Positions 18,394 to 30,206 of a DNA stretch of 64,000 bases are shown one piece after another. Below the pieces are notes generated by a model. It worked only from the letters and a program-made list of their open reading frames with translations. It was not told the origin of the DNA and searched no databases. The stretch covers positions 46,120 through 110,119 of the forward strand of contig NZ_KE384716.1 of assembly GCF_000426925.1 (NCBI RefSeq). The letters run 5' to 3'. Both the position numbers and the translations under genes were made by a program. The stretch is from Dolichospermum circinale AWQC310F (lineage in GTDB: Bacteria > Cyanobacteriota > Cyanobacteriia > Cyanobacteriales > Nostocaceae). Position 1 is the stretch's first letter, and each line of letters starts with the position of its first letter.

Positions 18394-20145
18394 TTAGGAA
18401 GAAAATATCAATAAGTGAAGTAGAGAAATACCAATACCCAGTATCCAAAATCCAAAGCGGACTATGATATGAGAAAGTTTTTTTTTGCGAGGTCGGTTTT
18501 TATGGCAGTGATCATCTAAAACTGGTGCTAATTTAATATGATCGAAAGATTGAACAAGATTTACACCAAGAGACTGACTAGAAATACTCTGAAAATAAGC
18601 GGCGTTAAGATAGGAAATATATTCTGGGTTTTTAGCTACATAAGTTTGAAAAAAAGGTAAACTTAAAGCATTCATATAACGACGGGCTTGGGAAGCATCA
18701 CCTACCATATCTTTAGGTAATGATATTTGTGTACTTTCAGGGTTACTATTACCAATAGTAGAAAAGTGAGTAGCACCAAGTAGCATGACTAAATATTTAT
18801 GGGGATAAGTAAGCCAAGAAAAAGGTAAAATCTGCTCATATAAAGCAGGGGCGACAGTATCTTCACTACTACCAATAATCATAATTGGGGTGTGAATTTG
18901 GCTTAAACCGACTTGTCCAAAAATGGAACTGGTAATAGGATTAACAGCGATAGCAGCTTTGACTCTTTTATCTTGTAAATTATATTCTTTTTCTGATTGA
19001 TTTGGTAATTCTAAAGCCCGACATTGCAACAGTAAAGACATATTCCAGGTATTTCTTAATTTGTCTAAATCACAGTCTTTTTTTAGTTGTTGAAAGTTAA
19101 TTTTTGCTCCAGCTAAAGCTAATGCAGTATAACCTCCTAAAGATTGGCCAAATACTCCTACTTGTTGGAAATTAAGCCGCTTCTGAAATTGTGAATCTGA
19201 TGCCAATTGATCTAAAATATATTTTATATCTAAAGGTCTATCTTTAAATTCATGAGCTTGGATGACTTGATTACTATTTATCAAGGATTTTACTTTTTCT
19301 TGATAACTACTTGGATGATTGGGAATAACAACAGCAAAACCATAATTAGCTAGATATTTTCCTAAATAACGAAAGTTACTACTGTTTAAACCTAAACCGT
19401 GAGAAATGACAATTATAGGGGCAGAATTTTGGGTATTAGGAATATAGATATCAGTAGATAAATGCCGATTACGTAATGAGTCGAATAACTTTAATGTTTG
19501 TTTTTGAATTGGGAAATTTGGCTGCTGTGGTAATTTAGATAAATTCTCTAGAGAAATCGTTGCTGCTTCTAAATTTGATGCTTGTGTTAATGTAGCGATC
19601 GCTTTTTGAGTTGCGCTGATCATTTGCTCTAATTCCCTAGCAATTCTCCAACCAGAAACCACATCAATACTAATACTATTTTGTGGATATTTACGTAATA
19701 AATTTAATAAATTTAATCCTTCTGGTTCAGCAGCAGCGGAAATTAAAGCTGTGCGTAAATTCTGAGATTCTGATGCTGGAGAATCGGATTTAGTTTGAAT
19801 TAATTCTGTCAACCTTTTTAAGATAAATTTCCCCTGTTGAGTGTCGAGAAATTCAGAAACTACAGCAGGACTAATTTTGACTGGTTGAATTAAAATTTTC
19901 CTTAATTCTTGTAGTATATTTGTAGGAATATATTGATAATATTGGGCAAAGTTTGTATTAACAAAACCATGTTGAGCATAGTTTTCTAAAACATTAATGG
20001 GGATAGAAATGTCTAATGCTGAATAAGCTGCATGAATTTGTGCTGCTGCCATTGCAGAGTTACTTATTCCCAATGTTGGCAGCAACATTGATAAAATCAG
20101 TAATAGGGAATTTTTTATCAGGTTCTTGCCACAATTACCAAACAT
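18394..20145 (-). CDS. alpha/beta hydrolase with DUF1400 N-terminal domain
   Basis: A signal peptide (residues 1-34, ending SAMA-AAQ) precedes a DUF1400-type helical N-terminal domain of about 40-200. An alpha/beta hydrolase domain of the PAF-acetylhydrolase/dienelactone type follows. It has oxyanion region VISHGLG (247-253), nucleophile S335 in GQSLGG, a later Asp in SSEDTVAP and a His in GATHFS. A basic stretch and one hydrophobic helix at the C-terminus (about 555-583) suggest membrane anchoring. It is likely a periplasmic esterase or lipase of unknown substrate. It has 583 residues and starts at ATG 20145. DUF1400 hydrolases are typical of cyanobacteria. Confidence 0.85.
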   Translation of the reverse strand: MFGNCGKNLIKNSLLLILSMLLPTLGISNSAMAAAQIHAAYSALDISIPINVLENYAQHGFVNTNFAQYYQYIPTNILQELRKILIQPVKISPAVVSEFLDTQQGKFILKRLTELIQTKSDSPASESQNLRTALISAAAEPEGLNLLNLLRKYPQNSISIDVVSGWRIARELEQMISATQKAIATLTQASNLEAATISLENLSKLPQQPNFPIQKQTLKLFDSLRNRHLSTDIYIPNTQNSAPIIVISHGLGLNSSNFRYLGKYLANYGFAVVIPNHPSSYQEKVKSLINSNQVIQAHEFKDRPLDIKYILDQLASDSQFQKRLNFQQVGVFGQSLGGYTALALAGAKINFQQLKKDCDLDKLRNTWNMSLLLQCRALELPNQSEKEYNLQDKRVKAAIAVNPITSSIFGQVGLSQIHTPIMIIGSSEDTVAPALYEQILPFSWLTYPHKYLVMLLGATHFSTIGNSNPESTQISLPKDMVGDASQARRYMNALSLPFFQTYVAKNPEYISYLNAAYFQSISSQSLGVNLVQSFDHIKLAPVLDDHCHKNRPRKKKLSHIIVRFGFWILGIGISLLHLLIFSS

Positions 20146-20845
20146 ATTGATCGCTTAACTTTTATGGTGATGTTGTTGAGCGCGGCTCAATTTTGGTAGT
20201 TATTTGGACACCCTGATAAATTTATGCTGTATTCTAATTCTCAGGTATATTTATGAGTGAAATCAGAAATGGGATAGAAGGATTTATATTCAGGTTCTAA
20301 TACCAGCATTTCTTTGAAGATCATAATACATGACTGATTTATCCACATCAGTATTGATTATGTATTTTGACTGATTAATAAAATTTGAATAATGCTAATA
20401 AATCCTATTAATCAAAGTTACTTTTTATCTGAATTTAGGGATAAAAAAGGTAATGCTGAAAAATTATTTGTTTTCTGTTTTCAGGCATAATTTAAAGATT
20501 GTAATAGTTGTTTTTGCGATAGTGCAAAACCCTAAGTTAATAGAGCTACACCCAGTTATTAATATCATGGATAACGCTGCTGAAAAATTACTAATTTTAG
20601 GCAATTTTTAGGCATTATTAATAATGACTAAATGGCATAAATTATTTTTCAACATTATTTTTACATCATAGCCAAGTACCAGGAATAGTTAAATACTTCT
20701 GGCTGTTGGTGGCTAGTCCGGGTAATATAGAAAAAGTCGAAAGTGAAATGGTTTTAATGTTTATGTATAAGAGGTTATTTAATAAGTTGCAAAATTTACC
20801 ATAAACCTCGCCAGGAGAGGGAAGTTACCTCTTGGGTAAGTCGTC

Positions 20846-20875
20846 ATAAAAAAAAAGACAGAGATTTACCCTGTC
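20846..20875 (-). terminator. intrinsic terminator with T-tract, minus strand
   Basis: Read on the minus strand, GACAG-N9-CTGTC is followed by ten T residues, a textbook Rho-independent form though the stem is short. The nearest minus-strand gene upstream is rbp, about 200 bases away. It may end the rbp transcript or a small RNA. Confidence 0.55.
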
Positions 20876-20944
20876 CTGAAAATATGATATTTTAGAGTTT
20901 TAGGGGATGTTTGAAAAGTCGCTCATAGCGTATCAAATATTTTC

Positions 20945-21020
20945 ATCTCCCCTTAAATCCCTCAAAAAAAGGGGGAGTTAGATTTTAATTCCCTCTGCTA
21001 AGGAGGGGTTAGGGGGGATA
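20945..21020. repeat. GGGGGA / TCCCCC intergenic repeat
   Basis: The segments CTCCCCTTAAATCCCT...AGGGGGAG and CCCTCTGCTAAGGAGGGG form imperfect hairpins. This resembles the common cyanobacterial repeat also found inside the proline-dehydrogenase gene at 27586-27620. Confidence 0.6.
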
Positions 21021-21077
21021 TGCAAGTATCCAAAATCACGATCCAAAACTTTCCTAACAACATTTTAGTGGTAAAAC

Positions 21078-21371
21078 TTAGTAACGGTTGCGTTCACCGC
21101 CATAACTACCACCCCGTCCACCACGATCTTCTTTGGGTTTAGCTTTGTTGACTTTCAACTGCCGTCCCATCCATTCAGCACCGTCAAGAGCAGCAATTGC
21201 GGCTTCTTCCTCCGCATCTGATGACATTTCGACAAATGCAAAGCCCCTAACACGACCAGTTTCTCTGTCTGTGGGTATTTGGACTCTCTTAACACTTCCA
21301 TACTCTTGAAAAACCTCTTTCAGGGCGTCTTCCGTAACCTGATAGGATAAATTACCGGCATAAATTGACAT
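21078..21371 (-). CDS. rbp: RRM-type RNA-binding protein
   Basis: This 97-residue protein has a single RRM fold. RNP2 is IYAGNL (3-8) and RNP1 is RGFAFVEM (42-49). The short Gly/Arg-rich tail is GGRGGSYGGERNRY. The start is ATG 21371, supported by TGGAG 8 bases upstream. The frame extends to 21407, but the extra residues are not family-like. Cyanobacterial Rbp proteins bind single-stranded RNA and many are induced by cold. The distance to any partner gene suggests it is monocistronic. Confidence 0.93.
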   Translation of the reverse strand: MSIYAGNLSYQVTEDALKEVFQEYGSVKRVQIPTDRETGRVRGFAFVEMSSDAEEEAAIAALDGAEWMGRQLKVNKAKPKEDRGGRGGSYGGERNRY

Positions 21372-21494
21372 TGAATAGCTCCAGAAATCAAAAATCGCAG
21401 TTTGCACTACTAATTAAATATATAATACCCGTGATTAAGATTTATTTCCAAGTTTGAATTACTAATTTTTATTGTAAGTCGTTTATAAGCAAAA

Positions 21495-21527
21495 AGATTC
21501 CCGCATTCTTAAAGAATTTGGGAATCT
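21495..21527 (-). terminator. hairpin at the end of the fasciclin gene
   Basis: AGATTCCC (21495-21502) pairs with GGGAATCT (21520-21527), and an inner ATTCTT/AAGAAT stem extends it. It lies 17 bases past the fasciclin stop codon. On the minus strand it is followed by a T-rich run, so it is a likely terminator. Confidence 0.65.
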
Positions 21528-21543
21528 GAGTTAGGAAAAAAGT

Positions 21544-22092
21544 CTACAATTTTACATCGGGAGGAAGTAGGACTTTATTAATTACATGAATCACACCGTT
21601 ACTGGCTTTAACGTCTGCTCTTGTTACTCTGGCGTTATTTACAGTAACTCGACCCTTTCTGACTTTAACCTTAACTACAGCACCTTCAACTGTTTTGACC
21701 TCACCAGCTTTGATATCTTTAGAGGTAATTGCCCCAGGAACTACATGATAGGTTAATATTTTAACTAAGGTGTCTTGGTTTTCTGGTTTGAGGAGTTTTG
21801 CTAAAGTTCCTTTTGGTAAGGCTTTAAATGCTGCGTCTGTAGGCGCAAATACAGTGAGTGGTTCTTGACCAGAGAGGGTTTCTACCAAACCTGCGGCTTT
21901 GATAGCTGTGACTAGGGTGATCAAGGAACTGTTGGCGCTGGCAACTTCGACAATTGTGCCTACGGTCTGTTTACTGGTAACAGGTGTAGTATGATTAGCA
22001 GGAGACTTAGTTTCTGCGAAGCTAGGGGCGCTGACCAGAAGGGTGGTTGTAGCTATGGCGATACTAACTGTTTTACTGAATAGGGAATTCAT
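21544..22092 (-). CDS. fasciclin (FAS1) domain secreted protein
   Basis: The 182-residue protein has a signal peptide (residues 1-26, APSFA-ETK) and one FAS1 domain (about 50-180). The motifs are TVFAPTDAAFKALP, LTYHVVPGAI and the C-terminal ASNGVIHVINKVLLPP. FAS1 domains mediate adhesion or polysaccharide contact. This one should be periplasmic or on the cell surface. The length is normal for single-domain cyanobacterial members. It is monocistronic, with a terminator hairpin downstream. Confidence 0.93.
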   Translation of the reverse strand: MNSLFSKTVSIAIATTTLLVSAPSFAETKSPANHTTPVTSKQTVGTIVEVASANSSLITLVTAIKAAGLVETLSGQEPLTVFAPTDAAFKALPKGTLAKLLKPENQDTLVKILTYHVVPGAITSKDIKAGEVKTVEGAVVKVKVRKGRVTVNNARVTRADVKASNGVIHVINKVLLPPDVKL

Positions 22093-22169
22093 GGTTTATA
22101 CTCCAAATTGCGGCCACTTTCACTTGACTATTAGCACTGTAACATAATTTAATAAGTGTCTGTTGACAA

Positions 22170-24356
<2,187 letters not shown>

Positions 24357-24357
24357 T

Positions 24358-24383
24358 CACGCAGAGGCGCAGAGGCGCAGAGA
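24358..24383. repeat. CGCAGAGG tandem repeat
   Basis: CACGCAGAGGCGCAGAGGCGCAGAGAG is the familiar dispersed cyanobacterial repeat with a 9-base period. A related GAACCACAAAGACGCAAAGG segment lies just upstream near 24274. It lies between the divergent ligA and phosphodiesterase genes. Confidence 0.7.
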
Positions 24384-24467
24384 GTAAGATAAGAGTTTCA
24401 TTTTTTTGATTGTCCAATTTCATACCTCAATTCAGCAACGCCAGAACTTTAATTATAAAGAAAAACC

Positions 24468-25457
24468 ATGATTCAAACTTTCACAAATCAGTCTCCTATT
24501 ATTATCGCTCATCGGGGTGCAAGTGGCTACCGTCCTGAACATACTTTAGCGAGTTATGAGTTAGCAATTGATTTAGGTGCTGATTATATTGAACCAGATT
24601 TGGTAATGACTAAAGATGGTATTTTAATTGCGCGTCATGAAAATGAAATATCAGAAACTACGGATATTGTTGATCATGCTGAATTTGCTTATTTAAGAAC
24701 TACTAAAATCATTGATAGTGAAATTAAAACTGGTTGGTTTACAGAAGATCTTACCATAGCAGAAATCAAAACTTTAACTGCTAAAGAACGTATTCCCCAA
24801 ATTCGTCCCCACAATACAGCTTATAACGGAATGTTTACTATTCCCACTTTTACAGAAATCATTGATTTAGTCAAGGATAAACGTGAAAAAGTTGGTCGCA
24901 ATATTGGTATTTATCCAGAAACCAAACATCCCAGTTATTTTCAAGAGATTGGTTTACCATTAGAAGCGGCCTTGTTATCGAATTTGCAAGACATTGATTT
25001 ACCCATATTTATTCAATCATTTGCGGTGAGTAACCTCAAAGAATTATCTCAGAAAACAGATTTACCATTAGTACAATTAATTAATGATATTGGTAAACCC
25101 TATGATTTTGTTATAGACAATGATCTGCGTATATATAGAGATTTATTAACACCAAAAGGGTTACAAGAAATTGCCGAATATGCACAAGCAATAGGTGTAC
25201 ATAAAAACTTATTAATTCCCAGAGATATTCATGGTAAATTATTATCACCAACATCCTTAATTATAGATGCTCATGCAGCCAATTTACAAGTTCATGCTTG
25301 GACATTTAGAAATGAAGACTTTTTCTTACCTTTAGGCTTACAAGGAAGTCCTGAAAAAGAATATGAAATCTTTTTAAATTTAGGAGTAAATGGTCTATTT
25401 ACTGATTATCCAGATCTAGCTGTAAAGCAGAAATGTTGCTACCTTAATCAAAAATAA
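24468..25457 (+). CDS. glycerophosphodiester phosphodiesterase
   Basis: The enzyme cleaves glycerophosphodiesters to glycerol-3-phosphate and an alcohol. The 329-residue TIM barrel has the GDPD signature AHRGASGYRPEHT with H15/R16, metal ligands E42 and D44 in IEPDL, and H57. No signal peptide is visible, so it is probably cytoplasmic, unlike periplasmic GlpQ. The C-terminus HAWTFRNED...GLFTDYPD is typical. Start ATG 24468. A chromate-transporter remnant follows directly. Confidence 0.92.
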   Translation: MIQTFTNQSPIIIAHRGASGYRPEHTLASYELAIDLGADYIEPDLVMTKDGILIARHENEISETTDIVDHAEFAYLRTTKIIDSEIKTGWFTEDLTIAEIKTLTAKERIPQIRPHNTAYNGMFTIPTFTEIIDLVKDKREKVGRNIGIYPETKHPSYFQEIGLPLEAALLSNLQDIDLPIFIQSFAVSNLKELSQKTDLPLVQLINDIGKPYDFVIDNDLRIYRDLLTPKGLQEIAEYAQAIGVHKNLLIPRDIHGKLLSPTSLIIDAHAANLQVHAWTFRNEDFFLPLGLQGSPEKEYEIFLNLGVNGLFTDYPDLAVKQKCCYLNQK

Positions 25458-25529
25458 ATAATGAATCTATCTCTTGTCAAAATCCTAAAATTCATCTGCG
25501 TTTAATTATTCTTAATTATTCTGGGTTAA

Positions 25530-26162
25530 ACCACAGGAACGTTTTTAGAAACAACCCCAACAAGTACAGTTATCAATAATATAAATATTATAAATAATCA
25601 TGTATCTGTACCTTTATGGAAACTGGGTTTATTTTTTTTTAAAGTTGGTAGTGTCCTATTTGGAGGTGGTTATTTACTAATAGCATTTTTACAAAAAGCA
25701 CTAGTAGAAGAATATGGCTGGTTAACACAACAACAGTTATTAGATAGTATTGCTATTGGACAATTTACACCAGGTCCAGTGCTTTCTACCGCGACATTTA
25801 TTGGTTATATAATTGCTGGTTTTCCTGGAGCAATTGTAGCAACTATGGGGGTTTTTCTCCCTTCATTTTTGTTTGTTGCTATTTTAAACTTCTTTATGGA
25901 TACCCTTCGTAAATCATCTTGGACAAGACCATTTTTAGATGCTGTTAATGTTAGTGCTGTAGCCTTAATGACACTAACTATAATACAATTAGGAGTAGCT
26001 ACTTTAATACTACCCAAAACTGATTCCATAGATTTTTTAGGTTTAGGAATTGCTGTTATTTCCGCAATTTTAGTCATTCGCTACCGCATTAATAGCATTT
26101 ACTTGATTTTAGGTGGTAGTATTATTGGTGGGAGTGCTTTAATCTTGGGTTATCTTAGATAA
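25530..26162 (+). pseudogene. chrA: chromate transporter (ChrA) remnant, C-terminal half only
   Basis: From 25530 the frame stays open and reads LFFFKVGSVLFGGGYLLIAFLQ...DSIAIGQFTPGPVLSTATFIGY, the second CHR domain of ChrA. It continues with hydrophobic helices to TAA 26162. No ATG, GTG or TTG lies in frame before GTG 25779, which falls inside the domain. The N-terminal half of about 200 residues is absent, because the phosphodiesterase gene ends at 25457. It is a decayed or truncated gene. A short single-domain product from GTG 25779 would lack the first helices. Confidence 0.75.
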
Positions 26163-26207
26163 GAACATAATTACCTGACTGGGAAATTCATACTTTTAAC
26201 AAATTTT

Positions 26208-29186
26208 ATGGTACTACAAGTAGAAAGCAACAAATACGAAGAGAAAACCCAAGAAATTGCTAGACAGGTTTTAGCTGTTACCCAGGAAAATCGCTCATTT
26301 TTAGCTGCTTTACGCGACCAAATGCGCTGGGATGATAAATTACTCGACTGGGCTATGAGTAACCCCGGTTTACGAGTACAATTATTTCGGTTCATAGATA
26401 CTTTACCCGCTTTACATAGTAAATCAGAAATTGCGTCCCATTTACAAGAATATTTGGGAGATGAATCAGTAGAATTACCAGCAGCTTTAAAAGCAATTTT
26501 GAACTTTGCTAACCCGGATTCTATGCCCGCACAGGTAGCAGCGACAACCGTGGGAAATGCTGTGCAAACTTTAGCACATAAATATATTTCAGGCGAAAAT
26601 ATTAAACAAGTCATCAAAACCGTTGAGAGACTGAGAAAAGATAAAATGGCTTTCACCATTGACTTACTTGGTGAAGCGGTAATTACGGAAATAGAGGCAC
26701 AATCTTATTTAGAAAGATACCTAGAATTGATGCAGCAGTTGGTGGAAGCATCACAAAATTGGGCGAAAATTCCAGCTATTGACGAAGCAGACGGCGAAAA
26801 TATCCCCAAAGTCCAGGTTTCTGTCAAATTAACGGCGTTTTATTCCCAATTTGACCCTTTAGATGCTGAAGGTAGTGAAGCGAAAGTAAGCGAACATATT
26901 CGGACTTTACTCCGTCGTGCCAAAGAATTAGGTACAGCAGTCCATTTTGATATGGAACAATACGCTTATAAAAATATTACTTTCACCATTCTCAAAAAAC
27001 TTTTACTAGAAGCGGAATTTCGTCAACGTACCGATATTGGTATGACCATTCAAGCATATCTCCGCGACAGCGAACAGGACGCTAGAGAAATCATTGCTTG
27101 GTTAAAACAACGGGGTTATCCTCTGACTATTCGTTTGGTTAAAGGTGCGTATTGGGACCAGGAAACCATCAAAGCCGCTCAAAAACATTGGCCGCAACCA
27201 GTTTATCATGATAAAGTCGCCACAGATGCCAATTTTGAAGCTATTACCCAGTTATTGTTAGAAAATCATCAGTATGTCTATTCTGCCATAGGTAGTCATA
27301 ATGTGCGATCGCAATCTCGTGCCATAGCCATTGCGGAAAATCTTCAAGTTCCCCGTCGTCGCTTTGAAATGCAAGTGCTTTACGGCATGGGTGATAAAAT
27401 AGCTAAAGCCTTGGTAGATAAGGGTTATCGCGTCCGGGTCTATTGTCCCTACGGTGACTTATTACCGGGAATGGCTTATTTAATTCGGAGGTTGTTGGAA
27501 AATACCGCAAATAGCTCCTTTTTACGCCAAAATCTGGAAAATCGTCCCATTGAGGAGTTGTTAGCACCACCAATACCAGTTCTAACTTCCCCCTCGCTTG
27601 CGGGGGGGACTGAGGGGGGGTTTTGCGGTGTAGCAGATACCGATTTTGCAAAGGAAGAAAGCAGGGATAGTTCGCGTTTAGCTTTGGAAAATGTGCGTCA
27701 ACAGTTGGGTAAAACTTATTTACCTTTCATTAATGGGGAATATGTAAATACGACAACTTTTGTAGATTCTCTTAACCCTTCTAACTTTAGTCAAATTGTT
27801 GGTAAAGTAGGTTTACTTAGCGTTGAACAAGCTGAGGAAGCAATGAAATTTGCTAAAGCTGCTTTTCCCGCTTGGAAAAAAACTCCCGTTAAACAACGTG
27901 CTGATATTTTGCGTCAAGCTGGGAAGTTAATGGAACAAAGACGCGCCCAACTTTCGGCCTGGATAGTTTTGGAAGTAGGAAAACCCGTCAAGGAAGCTGA
28001 CGCAGAAGTTTCCGAAGCAATTGATTTTTGTCTTTATTACGCTGAGGAAATGGAACGTCTAGATCAAGGTATAATTTACGATGTTCTTGGCGAAACTAAT
28101 CGTTATATTTACCAACCCAAAGGAATCGCAATTGTCATTTCTCCCTGGAATTTCCCTCTAGCTATTGCTTGCGGTATGACCGTCGCTGCTTTGGTTTCAG
28201 GAAATTGTACTCTACTCAAACCTGCGGAAACTTCTTCTGTAATTACAGCAAAATTTACAGAAATATTAATAGAAGCAGGAATCCCTAAAGGTGTTTTTCA
28301 ATACGTCCCTGGCAAGGGTTCTCAAGTCGGGGCTTATTTGGTAAATCATCCTGATACTCATGTTATTGCTTTTACTGGTTCTCAGGAAGTAGGTTGTAGA
28401 ATTTACGCAGAAGCCGCTATCTTAAAACCCGGTCAAAAGCACCTCAAAAAAGTAATTGCGGAAATGGGAGGCAAAAATGCCATCATTGTTGATGAAAGTG
28501 CTGATTTAGACCAAGCTGTTGTCGGCGTTGTGCAATCTGCTTTTGGTTATAGTGGACAAAAATGTTCTGCTTGTTCACGGGTAATTGTGCTTGAACCTAT
28601 TTATGATGCTTTTGTGGAAAGGTTGGTAGAAGCGACAAAATCTTTAAATATTGGAGAAGCGGAGTTACCCAGTACCCAAGTTGGTCCGGTAATTGACGCT
28701 AATGCCCAAGCTCGCATTTTAGAATATATTGAAGAAGGCAAAAAAGAAGCTAAATTAGCTTTAGAGTTACCCGCACCCACCCAAGGATATTTTATCGGTC
28801 CTGTGATTTTTTCAGAAGTACCCGCAAATGGAGTTATTGCACAACAGGAAATATTTGGACCTGTTTTAGCTGTAATTAGAGTTAAAGATTTTCAAAAAGC
28901 TTTAGAAGTTGCCAATAACACAAATTACGCTTTAACAGGTGGTCTTTATTCCCGTACCCCTTCCCACATTGAACAAGCGCAAGCAGATTTTGAAGTAGGG
29001 AATTTATATATTAACCGGAATATAACTGGTGCAATAGTATCTCGTCAACCTTTCGGTGGATTTAAACTTTCTGGAGTCGGTTCAAAAGCAGGAGGACCAG
29101 ATTATCTTTTGCAATTCCTAGAACCACGCCATATCACAGAAAACATCCAACGTCAAGGTTTTGCACCAATTGAGGGTAATGAATAA
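26208..29186 (+). CDS. putA: bifunctional proline dehydrogenase / glutamate semialdehyde dehydrogenase
   Basis: The protein converts proline to pyrroline-5-carboxylate and on to glutamate. It has 992 residues. The FAD-dependent proline dehydrogenase half (about 90-450) shows VSVKLTAFYSQFDP, TIRLVKGAYWD and SAIGSHNVRS. The aldehyde dehydrogenase half (about 500-985) shows SPWNFPLAI, FTGSQEVG, EMGGKNA and the catalytic Cys in GQKCSACSR. No DNA-binding N-terminus is present, so it is not the regulatory PutA form. The symbol pruA is also used. The linker near residues 459-473 is encoded by an inserted palindromic repeat. Start ATG 26208. Confidence 0.95.
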   Translation: MVLQVESNKYEEKTQEIARQVLAVTQENRSFLAALRDQMRWDDKLLDWAMSNPGLRVQLFRFIDTLPALHSKSEIASHLQEYLGDESVELPAALKAILNFANPDSMPAQVAATTVGNAVQTLAHKYISGENIKQVIKTVERLRKDKMAFTIDLLGEAVITEIEAQSYLERYLELMQQLVEASQNWAKIPAIDEADGENIPKVQVSVKLTAFYSQFDPLDAEGSEAKVSEHIRTLLRRAKELGTAVHFDMEQYAYKNITFTILKKLLLEAEFRQRTDIGMTIQAYLRDSEQDAREIIAWLKQRGYPLTIRLVKGAYWDQETIKAAQKHWPQPVYHDKVATDANFEAITQLLLENHQYVYSAIGSHNVRSQSRAIAIAENLQVPRRRFEMQVLYGMGDKIAKALVDKGYRVRVYCPYGDLLPGMAYLIRRLLENTANSSFLRQNLENRPIEELLAPPIPVLTSPSLAGGTEGGFCGVADTDFAKEESRDSSRLALENVRQQLGKTYLPFINGEYVNTTTFVDSLNPSNFSQIVGKVGLLSVEQAEEAMKFAKAAFPAWKKTPVKQRADILRQAGKLMEQRRAQLSAWIVLEVGKPVKEADAEVSEAIDFCLYYAEEMERLDQGIIYDVLGETNRYIYQPKGIAIVISPWNFPLAIACGMTVAALVSGNCTLLKPAETSSVITAKFTEILIEAGIPKGVFQYVPGKGSQVGAYLVNHPDTHVIAFTGSQEVGCRIYAEAAILKPGQKHLKKVIAEMGGKNAIIVDESADLDQAVVGVVQSAFGYSGQKCSACSRVIVLEPIYDAFVERLVEATKSLNIGEAELPSTQVGPVIDANAQARILEYIEEGKKEAKLALELPAPTQGYFIGPVIFSEVPANGVIAQQEIFGPVLAVIRVKDFQKALEVANNTNYALTGGLYSRTPSHIEQAQADFEVGNLYINRNITGAIVSRQPFGGFKLSGVGSKAGGPDYLLQFLEPRHITENIQRQGFAPIEGNE
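27586..27620. repeat. G/C-rich palindromic repeat inside a coding region
   Basis: A CCCCCTCGC-TT-GCGGGGGGG hairpin with a GACTGAGGGGGGG tail sits in frame in the linker of the proline enzyme. It encodes SPSLAGGTEGG. This is a dispersed intergenic repeat type in cyanobacteria. Confidence 0.75.
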
Positions 29187-29207
29187 TTAATTTGTAGGGG
29201 TTTATAA

Positions 29208-29240
29208 ATATCCCCGACTTCTTTAAGAGGTTGGGGATAT
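29208..29240. terminator. bidirectional terminator hairpin between putA and the PIN gene
   Basis: ATATCCCC (29208-29215) pairs perfectly with GGGGATAT (29233-29240) around a CTTCTT/AAGAG inner stem. It lies between the stop codons of two convergent genes. It is the same hairpin family as those at 18359, 21495 and 59995. Confidence 0.65.
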
Positions 29241-29244
29241 AAAA

Positions 29245-30189
29245 TTAATATGATGTGAGTTTAATTATAAATTGATCAAAATATCTGCTTATCTCATTAA
29301 CCAAAATCTTATAATTCAAGTCAGAAAAATCAATATCTTGATTAGCTGGTTGAGTAGTAAGTTTAATAGTTAATTCTTTCGTATGTTGTAAAGCAATAAT
29401 TAAAGATTGACGTGATATATTAAGAGAGTTACATTCTGTAAAACAACTATTTATATAATTATCATCTAAAGTTAACTTTTCAGCTAAAATTGCATATATT
29501 ATATAGCGTACAATAGTGGCAATATCTCGCTTGATAACAGCAATTTTGTTTTCAGATTCTTGCTGATTTTGTATTTCAATTGATTGAGTAGAAATAGAAT
29601 CTAAGAGATATTTTAATGAATAATTAACTAGAATATCTGTTTTATTAGTAATATTTCCAACAATTTCTATACGTTTTCTGTAATATTGAAAAAGAATTTT
29701 ATAAAATTCAAGAGAGTTGCAAAAACCATAACTCAAATGACTACGAAAGTAAATGAACAAAAATGAGGTAGGTTTAACTACAGAAAAAAATTCTTTATAA
29801 GAATCCCCTAAGTTTTGAAGAGAAGATTTAATATATTCAACTTTTCTAGTAAGAATATAGTCTAATTTAAAAAATTTCGCACAAGCTAATTGTATAGATT
29901 GTTCAAAATCTTTAAGGTGATATGAATGAGCTATTTCTAAGATTCTATCATCAATAATACAAACTTTCATGACAGATCGAATTTCAGATATAGCCTCCCA
30001 AGCAATCTCAAATCCTCCGTTATCTCTACCAACATCAAAGATTTTATTGAGGGTTGTAAGTGTTACATAACCCTCTACTTGTTTAGTTTCAATTAATTCC
30101 CAAATTTTTGATGAATCTTCTACAAATGGATCTCTTTCGAGCAGAATATCTAGAAGAATATCATCATCTAATAAAACTTTTCTGATCAT
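29245..30189 (-). CDS. PIN-domain protein with a long C-terminal extension
   Basis: Residues 1 to about 145 read as a VapC-like PIN domain of the DTNVLLD...EPFFEDS class. Here the first acidic cluster is LLDDDILLD (8-10), with KDFEQSIQLACA and ILTRK for the later acidic and basic sites. PIN proteins are metal-dependent ribonucleases, often toxins. Residues 150-314 are an unrecognised helical extension, which is unusual because PIN toxins are typically about 130-150 residues. It is the last gene of a three-gene operon, 17 bases after the small gene. Base composition is AT-richer than the neighbouring putA. Confidence 0.78.
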   Translation of the reverse strand: MIRKVLLDDDILLDILLERDPFVEDSSKIWELIETKQVEGYVTLTTLNKIFDVGRDNGGFEIAWEAISEIRSVMKVCIIDDRILEIAHSYHLKDFEQSIQLACAKFFKLDYILTRKVEYIKSSLQNLGDSYKEFFSVVKPTSFLFIYFRSHLSYGFCNSLEFYKILFQYYRKRIEIVGNITNKTDILVNYSLKYLLDSISTQSIEIQNQQESENKIAVIKRDIATIVRYIIYAILAEKLTLDDNYINSCFTECNSLNISRQSLIIALQHTKELTIKLTTQPANQDIDFSDLNYKILVNEISRYFDQFIIKLTSY

Positions 30190-30206
30190 TAGTGTTGCTC
30201 TAAATC

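Larger units (their letters stand above)
20146..21077. other. 932-base intergenic region
   Basis: This is the largest non-coding stretch in the window. It holds the presumed promoter of the hydrolase, two similar segments near 20450 and 20580 (GCTGAAAAATTA...), a minus-strand terminator-like hairpin at 20857-20875 and a GGGGGA-type repeat at 20945-21020. I find no coding frame. Confidence 0.55.

Noticed and set aside
18304-18448. Longer N-terminus of TruB from 18448
   Set aside because: It would overlap the hydrolase gene and include the hairpin at 18359-18390. Homologues begin at the GTG 18304 segment.
27403-27651. Minus-strand frame with KTPPQSPPQARGK
   Set aside because: This peptide is the translation of the G/C-rich repeat embedded in the proline enzyme gene and has no start context.
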